DNA of 64,000 nt from JALYXI01 sp963795835 (GCA_963795835.1 CAWCJC010000009.1:496001-560000); one strand, 5' to 3'; numbered from the stretch's first letter, positions 43,315 through 52,157 are shown. Program-made: numbers and translations. Notes: generated by a model not told the origin, from the sequence alone.

Positions 43315-44257
43315 GCTCGCGAATCGCTTCGGTCAAGGCGGGCACTACTTCAAAGAGATCACCCACAATTCCGTAGTCTGCGATTTCAAAGATGGGTGCT
43401 TCCGCGTCGCGGTTGATTGCGATCACCAGTTTCGAACCCTTCATCCCGACCAGATGTTGAATTGCGCCGGAAATGCCGATGGCGAAGTAAGCCTTAGGCG
43501 CCACCGTCTGGCCCGAACTTCCCACCTGGCGCTCCATGGGGAGCCACCCGTTGTCGCAGATGGGGCGCGAGGCGGCCACTTCGGCCCCTAACGCCTCGGC
43601 GAGATTCTGGATCATCGGAAGGTTTTCGGCGTCTTTAATGCCGCGACCCACAGAGACGATCAGGGACGCAGCAGACAGATCCACCGCACGCGCCGATTCC
43701 CGAAAGCGTTCGCCCGGCTTGGTGCGGATCTGGGCTGCATCGAGTTGTGGCGTGAAGGTAGAAGTGGGTGCCGCGCCGGAGCGCGCCTGATCCGCGCGCC
43801 ACGCGCCCGCCTGCAGAGAGGCGAAGCACGGGGGCTCGCCCGTGAATCGGATGTCGGCATTGATCTTGCCCTGAAAGAGCTGCCTCGTCAAAACGGGCGC
43901 ATTGCCATCCATGCGAATGCCCACAACATCGCTGATGAGCACGCGATTCATCGCGGTTGCGAGTTTCGGAGCGAAATCGCGGACCTGATACGTATGCGGG
44001 AACAGCACCATCGCGGGCTGGAGCTTCGCCACTAACTGGGCAAGAGCGAGCGCATACCCATCGGCTGTGTAATGAGCCAGGAGTTCGTGTTCCACAGCAT
44101 GGATCTGGGCTGCCTCAAAGTTCGCCAGCTGCGCCGCCGCGCCGCCGATCACAGCGATGTGGACCTCTCCACCGAACTGCTGCCCGGCCGCGATGGTTTC
44201 GAGACTCATCGGGTTCAGAACGCCCCCGGTTTGTTCAGTAACGACCAGAACGATCAA
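43298..44257 (-). CDS. etfA: Electron transfer flavoprotein alpha subunit
   Basis: 319 residues. N-terminal adenine-nucleotide-like fold 'MIVLVVTEQTGGVLNPMSLE', 'VLFPHTYQVRDFAPKLATAM' and 'FTGEPPCFASLQAGAWRADQ'; C-terminal FAD domain 'ASLIVSVGRGIKDAENLPMI', 'DNGWLPMERQVGSSGQTVAP' (the VGxSGQxVxP FAD motif) and 'YFAIGISGAIQHLVGMKGSK'. It accepts electrons from acyl-CoA dehydrogenases. Overlaps etfB by 4 bp. The C-terminus 'AIRELKPRQ' is normal. Confidence 0.94.
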   Translation of the reverse strand: MIVLVVTEQTGGVLNPMSLETIAAGQQFGGEVHIAVIGGAAAQLANFEAAQIHAVEHELLAHYTADGYALALAQLVAKLQPAMVLFPHTYQVRDFAPKLATAMNRVLISDVVGIRMDGNAPVLTRQLFQGKINADIRFTGEPPCFASLQAGAWRADQARSGAAPTSTFTPQLDAAQIRTKPGERFRESARAVDLSAASLIVSVGRGIKDAENLPMIQNLAEALGAEVAASRPICDNGWLPMERQVGSSGQTVAPKAYFAIGISGAIQHLVGMKGSKLVIAINRDAEAPIFEIADYGIVGDLFEVVPALTEAIRELKPRQ

Positions 44258-45015
44258 AGAATCCTCGCTTCGAACTTCAGTTTTTCGGCAAGCTTTCGGG
44301 CGGCAGCGGCGGGCGGGCCATCGAACAACTGCGACTGTTTGGATTTTTCCGGAAGATACACGCGGTCAATGGCAATGGTGCTTTGGGCAGTACGCTGATT
44401 CTGCGAAACGAACTGTTTGACTTCTTTGGTTTTGGCTTTCTTGATGCCCATCAGCGTGGCATAACGCAGTTTGTTGCTGCCAGATTGGATGGTGAGCAAC
44501 GCGGGCAGCGGCATTTCGACATGTTGGAAATAGCCGTTCTCCAGTTCCCGCTTGAGCGTCAATCCTGTTGGCGTGACTTCCACGCTCATGATGATGGTGG
44601 CATGCGGAAGACCCAGCAACTCTGCCAGAATCACGCCGGTTTGGCCGTAACCGAAATCGTCGGACTGCAGACCTGTCAGGACAAGATCGGGTTGCTCCGT
44701 TGCCAGCGCTTCGGCTATGGTTTTTGCGGCTTCCAGCGGGTCGGCCCCACTGCGTTCCTCGGCCTGAATATGGATTGCGCGGTCCGCGCCTTTCGCCAGC
44801 GCTTCACGAATCGTACTTCCTACGCGCTCGGGGCCGGCAGAGACCACGACCACCTCGCCGCCATGCGCTTCTTTCAGGCGAAGAGCTTCTTCAAGCGCGT
44901 AAGCGTCGGGCTCGTTGATTTCGTAATTCAGGTCGGAATCTTCAATCCAGGAACCTTCGGGGCGCAGCAGAGAGTCGCGCGCAGGCACCTGCTTGATCGT
45001 CACAGCGATCTTCAT
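44254..45015 (-). CDS. etfB: Electron transfer flavoprotein beta subunit
   Basis: 253 residues with 'MKIAVTIKQVPARDSLLRPE', 'NEPDAYALEEALRLKEAHGG', 'GADRAIHIQAEERSGADPLE', 'DLVLTGLQSDDFGYGQTGVI' and 'LPALLTIQSGSNKLRYATLM', all typical of the AMP-binding beta subunit. Together with EtfA it carries electrons from fatty-acid oxidation to the quinone pool. First gene of the etfB-etfA pair; 31 bp downstream of the fabF stop on the same strand. Confidence 0.94.
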   Translation of the reverse strand: MKIAVTIKQVPARDSLLRPEGSWIEDSDLNYEINEPDAYALEEALRLKEAHGGEVVVVSAGPERVGSTIREALAKGADRAIHIQAEERSGADPLEAAKTIAEALATEQPDLVLTGLQSDDFGYGQTGVILAELLGLPHATIIMSVEVTPTGLTLKRELENGYFQHVEMPLPALLTIQSGSNKLRYATLMGIKKAKTKEVKQFVSQNQRTAQSTIAIDRVYLPEKSKQSQLFDGPPAAAARKLAEKLKFEARIL

Positions 45016-45046
45016 AAATCTATTGTTTCAGAGTCGGCGCTCGGAA

Positions 45047-46282
45047 TTAGCCCTGAAACTTTCGGAAGATCAGCGCGCCGTTGGTGCCGCCGAACCCAAA
45101 GGAGTTGGAAAGCGCGTTCTCAATCTTCATGGGGCGTGCTTCGTTAGGCACGTAATTCAGGTCGCAATCCGGGTCGGGGGTTTCGTAGTTTATGGTGGGG
45201 GGCGCCACCTGATCGCGAATGGCGAGAACGGTGATTCCCGCCTCCAGGCCGCCGGCGCCGCCGAGTAAGTGGCCGGTCATGGACTTCGTAGAACTCACCG
45301 GCATTTTGTAGGCATACTCGCCGAAGCACTGTTTGATCGCGACTGTCTCGTTTGCGTCACCCAGGGGAGTGGAGGTGCTGTGGGCGTTCAAATAATCGAT
45401 CTGGTTAGGCTCCAACTTCGCATCGCGAAGCGCGTTCCGCATTACGCGAAAGGCTCCGTCCGGATCAGGCGCGGTCATGTGAAAAGCGTCGCCACTCATG
45501 CCATAGCCGCAGATTTCGGCAAGGATGGGAGCGCCGCGCTTTTTGGCGAACTCCAACTCTTCGAGCACCAGAATTCCGGCGCCTTCACCCACCACGAAAC
45601 CATCGCGATCGCGATCCCAGGGGCGGCAGGCGCGCGCCGGATCGTCATTGCGCGTGGAAAGGGCGCGCATGGCGGCAAAACCACCGATACCGAGAGGAGT
45701 GATGCAGGCTTCGGCGCCCCCGCAAATCATCGCGTCCGCATCGCCATATTGGATGATGCGGTAAGAGTCACCGATGGAATGCGCACTGGTGGTGCAGGCG
45801 GTGGCCGTGGCGGAGTTCGGGCCCTTGGCGCCGGTGCGGATCGAGACCTGGCCGGAAGCAAGATTGACGATCGTGGCCGGGATGAAGAACGGCGAGATGC
45901 GCCGGGGACCGTGTTCGAGATAAATGCGGTGTTCGCGCTCGATGACATCGAAGCCGCCAATGCCGCTCCCGATATACACGCCGACGCGTTCGGCCCACTC
46001 CGGGTCCACTTTGAGGCCTGCCGACTGCACGGCGAACTCAGAGGCCGCGATGGCGAACTGAATGAACCGGCCCATCTTCTTAATCTCTTTCTTTTCGATA
46101 AACTGATGCGGGTCGAAATTCCGGACCTCGCCCGCAATGGTGCAGGAGAAGCCTTCGGTATTGAAAAGAGTAATGGGGCGGACGCCGCTCTTACAGTGGA
46201 GGATCGCGTCCCAGGTCTCTTCAGTGCTATTCCCGATCGAACTGATCAGGCCGACACCGGTCACTACAACTCTGCGGGAAAT
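45047..46282 (-). CDS. fabF: 3-oxoacyl-ACP synthase II (FabF), probable ATT start
   Basis: 411 residues if read from ATT 46282: AGGAG lies 6 nt upstream and the N-terminus is then 'xSRRVVVTGVGLISSIG', as in other FabF proteins. The only standard start downstream, GTG 46264, would remove the first conserved beta strand and has no ribosome binding site at the right distance. Catalytic triad: Cys in 'SATATACTTSAHSIG', His in 'IDYLNAHSTSTPLGD' and His in 'VSSTKSMTGHLLGGAGGLEA'. Counted from ATT the Cys is residue 163, close to the E. coli FabF position. Extends fatty acids on ACP. Lies 12 bp downstream of acpP with which it is coupled. Confidence 0.93.
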   Translation of the reverse strand: MSRRVVVTGVGLISSIGNSTEETWDAILHCKSGVRPITLFNTEGFSCTIAGEVRNFDPHQFIEKKEIKKMGRFIQFAIAASEFAVQSAGLKVDPEWAERVGVYIGSGIGGFDVIEREHRIYLEHGPRRISPFFIPATIVNLASGQVSIRTGAKGPNSATATACTTSAHSIGDSYRIIQYGDADAMICGGAEACITPLGIGGFAAMRALSTRNDDPARACRPWDRDRDGFVVGEGAGILVLEELEFAKKRGAPILAEICGYGMSGDAFHMTAPDPDGAFRVMRNALRDAKLEPNQIDYLNAHSTSTPLGDANETVAIKQCFGEYAYKMPVSSTKSMTGHLLGGAGGLEAGITVLAIRDQVAPPTINYETPDPDCDLNYVPNEARPMKIENALSNSFGFGGTNGALIFRKFQG

Positions 46283-46294
46283 AACCGGCTCCTA

Positions 46295-46534
46295 CTATTT
46301 CTTCGACTTAGACTCGATGTAATCCACGGCATCTTTCACGGTGTGGATTTTTTCTGCGTCCTCGTCGGGAATTTCCAGCTCAAAAGCTTCCTCGAAGGCC
46401 ATCACGAGTTCTACGATGTCCAGCGAATCCGCACCCAGATCGTCGACGAAGGAGGCGTTGTTATCCACCTGGCTTTCGTCCACCCCTAACTGCTCCACAA
46501 TAATCTGCTTTACCTTTTGCTCAACAGCTGCCAT
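46295..46534 (-). CDS. acpP: Acyl carrier protein
   Basis: 79 residues from ATG 46534, with GGAGGA 4 nt upstream; a longer in-frame start at 46561 would place that ribosome binding site within the gene. 'VEQKVKQIIVEQLGVDESQV', the phosphopantetheine serine in 'VDDLGADSLDIVELVMAFEE', and an acidic surface 'IPDEDAEKIHTVKDAV' are standard. Carries acyl chains for FabF, encoded next. The stop codon lies within the ribosome binding region of fabF. Confidence 0.96.
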   Translation of the reverse strand: MAAVEQKVKQIIVEQLGVDESQVDNNASFVDDLGADSLDIVELVMAFEEAFELEIPDEDAEKIHTVKDAVDYIESKSKK

Positions 46535-46627
46535 GCTTCCTCCCCCGTGCAAGACGGGCAATCAAAGATATCGTCCCAAACCTTCGATTCTAGCGATGAC
46601 GGAGCGGGAAGCGCAACCCACGCGGAT

Positions 46628-49600
46628 TTACCAGCGGCCGATAACCGGCTGGCTGCCTGGGCCGGTGTAGAAGGCAAGGAAGCGGTCACCCGCGTCATAG
46701 GTACCGCTGCCGTTGAAATCGAGGGTCCAGAAGCCGTTGTTGTAAAGACCGATTTTGCTACGGCCGTCGCCATTCCAGTCCGCAACGAGGGGCATTTCGC
46801 CTACGTTGCCGCCAAAGGCGTAGAACTTGTCGATTCCGTTCTGATAGAGGCCGTCACCGTTGTAGTCCAGAACCCAGAAGCCATTACGAAAGACGCCGAT
46901 CTTCGTGGTTCCGGTGCCGTTCCAATCCCCGACCACAGGTTTGTCGCCGGGAAGATAGGTGAAGTTGTTGTAGTACTTGTCAACGCTCGAGAAAAGGCCG
47001 TTCCCGTCGTAATCGAGAATGAATAAACCGTTGTAGTACAAACCGATTTTGGTACGGTGGTCGCCATTCCAATCGCCCAAAATCGGGACCTCACCGGCTC
47101 CGTTCCCGCCGTAGGCGTACAACTTGTCGGCCGTGGTGAAGACGCCGTCGCCGTCGTAGTCGAGGAACCAGAAGCCTTTGTAGTACAAACCGATCTTGGT
47201 GGTGCCGCTGCCGTTCCAATCGCCGACGATGGGGATGTAGTTCGGGTCCGAACTGCCGAAGGCGTAGAACTTGTCGGCGGAGTTGAAGACGCCGTCGCCG
47301 TTGTAATCGATGACCCAGAAGCCGTTAATGTAATAGCCGACTTTGGAGCGGCCATCTCCGTTCCAATCGCCAACCACGGCAATGGCGCCAGGTTGGCCAC
47401 CGAAGGCGAAGAGTCTGTCGCCGGTATCAAAGACGCCGTTCCCGTTGGCGTCAAGGGCCCAAGTGGGCCCGGAAGGTTGGAACATGCCAGCGTTGAACTG
47501 TGCTGTGGGAGCTGCCGATTGCGCAATGGTAAAGCTCGCACCTCCAACCGACACGGTGGCGCTCCGCGCGCTCCCCGTATTTGCCCCGAATAAGAAGGAA
47601 ACTGTTCCGCTACCTATCCCGGAAGCGCCGCTCGTGATTGTCACGAAGGGCGAACTGCTGGTGATGGTGTAAGGACAGCTCGGGTAAGTGGCCGTCACAG
47701 AGACCTGACCCACTCCTGCGAAGTTGGAGGCTGAGTAATCGGTAGTACTGAGAGTAAAGAAACAGGATGCAACAGGAAAAGTTCGAATGCGGCCCGTATA
47801 ATCCGTAAAGTATAAATTTTGGTAGCGGTCCAGATTCAAATCTATCGGACTGATTGTCGCGGAGATTGCCGGACCACCATCTCCGTCAAAACCATAGGTG
47901 CCGTTACCTGCGACGGTAGAGATTATTCCTGTGTTCACGGTAACCTTCCGAATGCGAGCTCCAGACGCAATAAACAAGTTTCCTGATTGATCCAATGTAA
48001 TCCCGGTGGGGCTTGGTACTCCGGTTTGTGTAGCCAGCACTCCGTCAGCAAAATTGAAGGAACCGTCCCCGGCATATGTGGAAATCATGTTGGTGCTCAG
48101 AACAATTTTCCTGACGCGATTACCAGATTGTTCGGCCACAAATAAATTTCCCATTCCATCGAGCGCAAGCCGAATCGGGTAATTCAGAGCGGCATTTACC
48201 GCAAGACCACCATCGCCTGTGGAACTACCTGTTCCGTTTCCGGCAATGGTGGTGACAATTCCTGTGCCTGCGCTGACTTTTCTAACTCGGTTGTTGCCAG
48301 TGTCCGCGATGTATAGGTCTCCATTTGCTGCCAGTGCCAGGCCGTTGGCGAAGTAGAACTGCGCCGCGGTAGCGGGTCCACCATCTCCGGAGAACCCTCG
48401 TGAGTCCGCTGCATTCGCGACGGAGAAATACTCTCCGGAGACGACTTTCCTGACGCGAGAGTCTTCTGAGATGTAGAGGTTGTTATTGGGACCAAAAACA
48501 AAGGCAGTCGGGCCCGCAAGAGATCCAGTTGACGGATTTCCATCAGGAGAGTTCCCCATAAACCCAGAGCCGGCAACAGTGGAAAGGGTTCCGCTCGCGA
48601 CCACGTACTGAGCTCCCGTGGCGGTCGGAGCCGCAAGCGTTATTGGGAATTTTCGGATTGAAGATGCGCCGGAATCGCTGAAATACAGGGAACCGGAATT
48701 ATTCGCAGCCAATGCGTACGGGCTGTACAAGCTTGCGGAAAGGGCATTTAGCCCCTCGCTGTTGAAATCCAATGTTCCGTTACCAGCGAAGGTACTTACT
48801 GTTCCAGCCAATTTTCGGATTCTGTTATTGCCATTGTCCACAACCAGAATCCGAGGGGCATTTGGGTCCACGGCAAGCGCAGTAATTTGCGAGAATGCGG
48901 CCGCCGTGTAAGGGCCGCCGTCGCCGGAGAAGCCGACGGAGCCAGTACCGGCAAAGCGATTGATCGTCGACTGCCCCGCCTGAACTTCGCGAATTGCGGC
49001 AAAATCGACGATAAACAAATTGTCGAAACGGTCAACTGCCACATTGTAAGGACCGAAGAGGCTGGCCGAAATAGCGGGGCCACCATCGCCAGAAACACCA
49101 GATGTCCCGTTTCCTGCAACCGTGCTGATGACTCCTCCAGACACTCTGCGAACGCGTTTGTTGAGATACTCCGCAATGTAAACGGCGCCGGTTGAGTCAA
49201 CCGCAACCCCGACCGGATTGTTCAAGGTTGCGCTGACCGCTGGTCCTCCGTCGCCCGAAAAACCGGCAATCCCGGTACCCGCAATCGTAGAAATAGTTCC
49301 CGAAGAGGAAACCATCCTGACCCGGTTCTCAATTGCGTCGGCGATGTAGACGTTATTCGATGAATCGACGGCCACCTTACCCGGCAGATTCAGTTGGGCC
49401 GATGTGGCAGGCCCGCCATCGCCTGCCGAACCGCGCATACCGTTGCCTGCAAAGGTCGTAATGATCCCGGCGGGCGAGATTCTGCGAACGCGAGTGGAAC
49501 TGGTTCCAACGTACAGATTGCCGAGCGAATCGAAAGCAAGGCCACTGGGGCCTTCGAGCGCGGCATTCACGGCAGGGCCGCCATCACCGGAAGCATAGAA

Positions 49601-49843
49601 GCTGCCGTTTCCCGCAAACAAATTTACCTGACCGAAAGAATCGATTTTCCATATCTGATTACAACTATTAACGGAGACATAGGCATTTCCGGAGTTGTCT
49701 ATGGCAATCCCGCTTGGCCGGCACAGTCCGGTCTGCAGAGCTTGCAAGTTTACGGGTCCGCCACCCGCTATCGTCGTGATGTTTTGGGCGGCTACCTCAG
49801 TACAGATTGCCAGGAAAAGAAGAAATCTACTAGCAATCATCAT
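46628..49843 (-). CDS. Large secreted protein: NHL propeller, BACON domain, tandem Asp/Asn-Gly repeats
   Basis: 1071 residues. Signal peptide at 1-19 (MMIASRFLLFLAICTEVAA). Residues ~20-690 are NHL-type propeller blades ('PSGIAIDNSGNAYVSVNSCN', 'VAVDSTGAVYIAEYLNKRVR') with at least eight 'GDGGPA'-type loops, enough for two propellers. Residues ~695-780 read as a BACON-like domain ('CFFTLSTTDYSASNFAG', 'VSVTATYPSCPYTITSSSPF'). From ~783 there are six repeats of 48-50 residues with 'WVIDYNGDGVFNSADKFYAF' and 'VGDWNGDGRSKVGYY', each with DxNxDG-like loops that could bind calcium, similar to FG-GAP/VCBS or dockerin-like loops. A surface adhesin or carbohydrate-binding role is plausible. Single gene, no operon partner. 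Confidence 0.88.
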   Translation of the reverse strand: MMIASRFLLFLAICTEVAAQNITTIAGGGPVNLQALQTGLCRPSGIAIDNSGNAYVSVNSCNQIWKIDSFGQVNLFAGNGSFYASGDGGPAVNAALEGPSGLAFDSLGNLYVGTSSTRVRRISPAGIITTFAGNGMRGSAGDGGPATSAQLNLPGKVAVDSSNNVYIADAIENRVRMVSSSGTISTIAGTGIAGFSGDGGPAVSATLNNPVGVAVDSTGAVYIAEYLNKRVRRVSGGVISTVAGNGTSGVSGDGGPAISASLFGPYNVAVDRFDNLFIVDFAAIREVQAGQSTINRFAGTGSVGFSGDGGPYTAAAFSQITALAVDPNAPRILVVDNGNNRIRKLAGTVSTFAGNGTLDFNSEGLNALSASLYSPYALAANNSGSLYFSDSGASSIRKFPITLAAPTATGAQYVVASGTLSTVAGSGFMGNSPDGNPSTGSLAGPTAFVFGPNNNLYISEDSRVRKVVSGEYFSVANAADSRGFSGDGGPATAAQFYFANGLALAANGDLYIADTGNNRVRKVSAGTGIVTTIAGNGTGSSTGDGGLAVNAALNYPIRLALDGMGNLFVAEQSGNRVRKIVLSTNMISTYAGDGSFNFADGVLATQTGVPSPTGITLDQSGNLFIASGARIRKVTVNTGIISTVAGNGTYGFDGDGGPAISATISPIDLNLDRYQNLYFTDYTGRIRTFPVASCFFTLSTTDYSASNFAGVGQVSVTATYPSCPYTITSSSPFVTITSGASGIGSGTVSFLFGANTGSARSATVSVGGASFTIAQSAAPTAQFNAGMFQPSGPTWALDANGNGVFDTGDRLFAFGGQPGAIAVVGDWNGDGRSKVGYYINGFWVIDYNGDGVFNSADKFYAFGSSDPNYIPIVGDWNGSGTTKIGLYYKGFWFLDYDGDGVFTTADKLYAYGGNGAGEVPILGDWNGDHRTKIGLYYNGLFILDYDGNGLFSSVDKYYNNFTYLPGDKPVVGDWNGTGTTKIGVFRNGFWVLDYNGDGLYQNGIDKFYAFGGNVGEMPLVADWNGDGRSKIGLYNNGFWTLDFNGSGTYDAGDRFLAFYTGPGSQPVIGRW

Positions 49844-49873
49844 GGGATTGGCGCAGGTAGAATATCACGGATC

Positions 49874-50500
49874 TCAAGATTCCCCGGAAGGCGCCGGAAT
49901 CGCTTCTCCCACCGGTACCGGCCTGCCAAAATTCGGCGTGCCGTCTTCGTTCCACGTGCATGGCTGCGCTCTTGGACTCCTCTCCGATCCGCACCCCTGA
50001 TTCATCTTCGGATTTGCATGATAGATGATCCAGTCTTCCTTCCCATCGGGGGAACGGAAAAAACCGTTGTGTCCGGTTCCGTAGGCATTGGCTCTCGGCG
50101 CTTCCCAGAACACCGGAATCGGTGACTTACTCCAACTCTGCGGGTCGAGCAGGTCAGAGGACACGGAAGCAGTCAGCATGCCCAGGGTGTAGTAATCCGT
50201 CCAGCAACCGCCGGCCGAGGCACGTCGACGTGAACGAAGGCCCGGAAGTAATCCAACACCGAGCGGCAGGCGAACGTCGGAGCCGGGGTTCACCTCCGAA
50301 CCTTGCTCCGGCATCAGGTCGCCGATTTTCCCCAGGGATGATCCGGCTTAGACAGCAGAACGCGCGGAGTTTTCAACGCCATGGAGTCTTCATGCGCCGC
50401 GCGCGATGACGTAAGGGTCGGGACCGGAAGCCAGAAGGGGATTGGTAAGAGTAGGAGCCGGGAAGACCAAGACGGGTACGCGTTCACAATTCTATCGCCG
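49874..50500 (-). pseudogene. Remnant of a GH43 glycoside hydrolase (arabinofuranosidase/xylosidase type)
   Basis: Minus-strand pieces of one GH43 gene remain. N-terminal: 'TLTNPLLASGPDPYVIARG' (rest of the propeller blades missing). Middle: 'KTPRVLLSKPDHPWGK', then one base is missing in an A-run and it continues 'IGDLMPEQGSEVN'. C-terminal, intact: 'GCWTDYYTLGMLTASVSSDL', 'NAYGTGHNGFFRSPDGKEDW', 'AQPCTWNEDGTPNFGRPVPV', 'GEAIPAPSGES', with a stop at 49874. The block that should read VNEGPEV-x-QH is absent from this strand and appears on the plus strand at 50230-50262. The total is far short of a full GH43 (~300+ residues), so it cannot be functional. It lies between the NHL protein and the parvulin gene. 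Confidence 0.8.
50221..50293. other. Putative micro-inversion inside the GH43 remnant
   Basis: The plus strand from 50230 reads 'VNEGPEVIQHR', a core GH43 motif, although the gene lies on the minus strand. The segment is bounded by GTGAAC (50230-50235) and GTTCAC (50288-50293), 6-bp inverted repeats, and a perfect 12-bp palindrome CACGTCGACGTG sits at 50221-50232. Inverting 50230-50293 on paper joins 'GSE' to 'VNEGPEVIQHR' in the minus-strand frame and keeps the frame into 'SAGGCWTDYY'. Confidence 0.6.
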
Positions 50501-50519
50501 CCGCCGTAAAATCTGATTA

Positions 50520-51239
50520 GTGCTGACAGTGAACGGTGAAGAGATTGAAGACGCGGTGGTGCGCGAAGAGGCGGCGACGCTGCGTCCGAAGTACTACGAA
50601 GTGATGACCGGCGGCGACCCCATCGCGCTTGAGATGCAGTTGCGCGAGTGGTCGCGAGAGAACGTGATTGAGCGTGCTCTTTTGAAGCAGGAGGCTGTGC
50701 GCCGCAACGTCGAGCTGCCGCAGTTGATTGAGCAGGTGCACGCGCAGGTTCCGGAGCCTAAGCCCAAGGAAGTGAGCGAATTTTATGCGAAGAACAAGCA
50801 GAATTTTTGGGTACCGGAGCTATTCCACTGTGCGCACATCGTGAAGAACGTGGACGAAACGCACCCCGAAGCCGAAGCGCTGGCCGCGATTCAGGTTGCC
50901 GAGGCGGAACTGGCGCGTGGGGTGGCATTTGCCGCGGTTGCAGACCAGCATTCCGATTGCCCTGGGCAGGGGGGCGACCTGGGCTGGTTTCCCCAGGGAC
51001 AAATGGTGCCGGAGTTCGAAGCGGTCGCATTGGGTTTGAAGACCGGGCAAACCAGCCCCATTTTCCGGACTCCCTTCGGGTTTCACATCGCGCGCATGAT
51101 GGGCCGCAAACCGGAGGGGATTCCCGCGCTGGCGGACGTGCGCGAACACTTGCTGGGCCAGATCTTGCGTGAGAAGCAGCAGCACGCCGTGGAGGCGTTC
51201 GTCGACGATCTACGCTCGCGTGCGACGGTGACGCTATGA
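50520..51239 (+). CDS. Parvulin-type (PpiC) peptidyl-prolyl isomerase, NifM-like
   Basis: 239 residues from GTG 50520. An N-terminal helical part ('EMQLREWSRENVIERALLKQ', 'LPQLIEQVHAQVPEPKPKEV') is followed by the parvulin domain: 'ELFHCAHIVKNVDE', 'GVAFAAVADQHSDCPGQGGD', 'LGWFPQGQMVPEFEAVALGL' and 'SPIFRTPFGFHIARMMGRKP'. No signal peptide is visible, so it is probably cytoplasmic, as for NifM-like chaperones. It overlaps the formylglycine-generating enzyme gene by 4 bp. Confidence 0.88.
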   Translation: MLTVNGEEIEDAVVREEAATLRPKYYEVMTGGDPIALEMQLREWSRENVIERALLKQEAVRRNVELPQLIEQVHAQVPEPKPKEVSEFYAKNKQNFWVPELFHCAHIVKNVDETHPEAEALAAIQVAEAELARGVAFAAVADQHSDCPGQGGDLGWFPQGQMVPEFEAVALGLKTGQTSPIFRTPFGFHIARMMGRKPEGIPALADVREHLLGQILREKQQHAVEAFVDDLRSRATVTL

Positions 51240-52141
51240 ATCCATGCTGTGTGCCCACTCGGGCGCGACTGGCTCAACTTCATCTTTCGCGCCGCAATGC
51301 AGAGGAACGCAAACGCGCGGCGGAAGGGTCCACCGAAGGCATGGCTGAACTTGCGGGCGGCGTGTTCCTGATGGGCACCGACTACGCGGGCGGCTTTCCC
51401 GCGGATGGCGAAGGGCCGGTGCGAGCGATTCGGGTGGACCCGTTTTGGATGGACCGCACCGCCGTTACCATGGCCGCGTTCGGCGAGTTTGTTGACGCGA
51501 CTCAATACAAGACCGAAGCGGAGCAATTCGGCTGGAGTTTCTGCTTTCAATCGGATCAGGCTTCGCAACGTGTGGTCGGCGTGCCGTGGTGGGGCAAGGT
51601 GGAGGGGATCAATTGGCGCCATAGCGAGGGCCCGGATCATCCTGTGATTCATGTCACCTGGAACGATGCCGTAGCTTACGCGGATTGGGCGGGCAAGCGG
51701 CTGCCGACCGAAGCCGAATGGGAGTTTGCCGCCCGCGGCGGGTTGGAGCAGAAGCTTTATGCCTGGGGCGATGAGCTGACGCCCGGTGGCGAACACCGGG
51801 CCAACATCTGGCAAGGCAAGTTTCCGGTGGAGAACACCGCCGAAGACGGCTACGTCTTTACCGCGCCGGTGACCTCTTTCGCGCCGAATGGTTACGGATT
51901 GTTCAATATGGCGGGCAACACCTGGGAGTGGTGTGCGGATTGGTTCGATGCTGCCTGGCACGTTACCGCGACGCGCGAGAACCCCACCGGTCCGCCCGCT
52001 GGTTCGGCGCGCGTGATGCGGGGCGGAAGTTTTCTGTGCCACGAATCGTATTGCAACCGGTACCGGGTGGCGGCGCGCACGCAGAACACGCCGGATTCGA
52101 GTGCCGCCAATATCGGATTCCGCTGCGTTCGCGACGTTTGA
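51236..52141 (+). CDS. Formylglycine-generating enzyme-like protein with both catalytic cysteines
   Basis: 301 residues. FGE-sulfatase fold: 'GGVFLMGTDYAGGFPADGEG', 'VRAIRVDPFWMDRTAVTMAA', 'HPVIHVTWNDAVAYADWAGK', 'RLPTEAEWEFAARGG', 'NGYGLFNMAGNTWEWCADWF', and 'VMRGGSFLCHESYCNRYRVA'. The last motif has two Cys five apart (268 and 273), matching the copper-binding pair of true FGEs that oxidise a sulfatase Cys to formylglycine; many FGE-like proteins lack them. No signal peptide. No sulfatase is encoded in this window. Translationally coupled to the parvulin gene upstream. Confidence 0.9.
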   Translation: MNPCCVPTRARLAQLHLSRRNAEERKRAAEGSTEGMAELAGGVFLMGTDYAGGFPADGEGPVRAIRVDPFWMDRTAVTMAAFGEFVDATQYKTEAEQFGWSFCFQSDQASQRVVGVPWWGKVEGINWRHSEGPDHPVIHVTWNDAVAYADWAGKRLPTEAEWEFAARGGLEQKLYAWGDELTPGGEHRANIWQGKFPVENTAEDGYVFTAPVTSFAPNGYGLFNMAGNTWEWCADWFDAAWHVTATRENPTGPPAGSARVMRGGSFLCHESYCNRYRVAARTQNTPDSSAANIGFRCVRDV

Positions 52142-52157
52142 TATTCTCTTGAGCGAG

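Noticed and set aside
45269..46489. 406-residue plus-strand open frame
   Set aside because: Antisense to fabF and acpP; low-complexity Gly/Ala/Arg composition.
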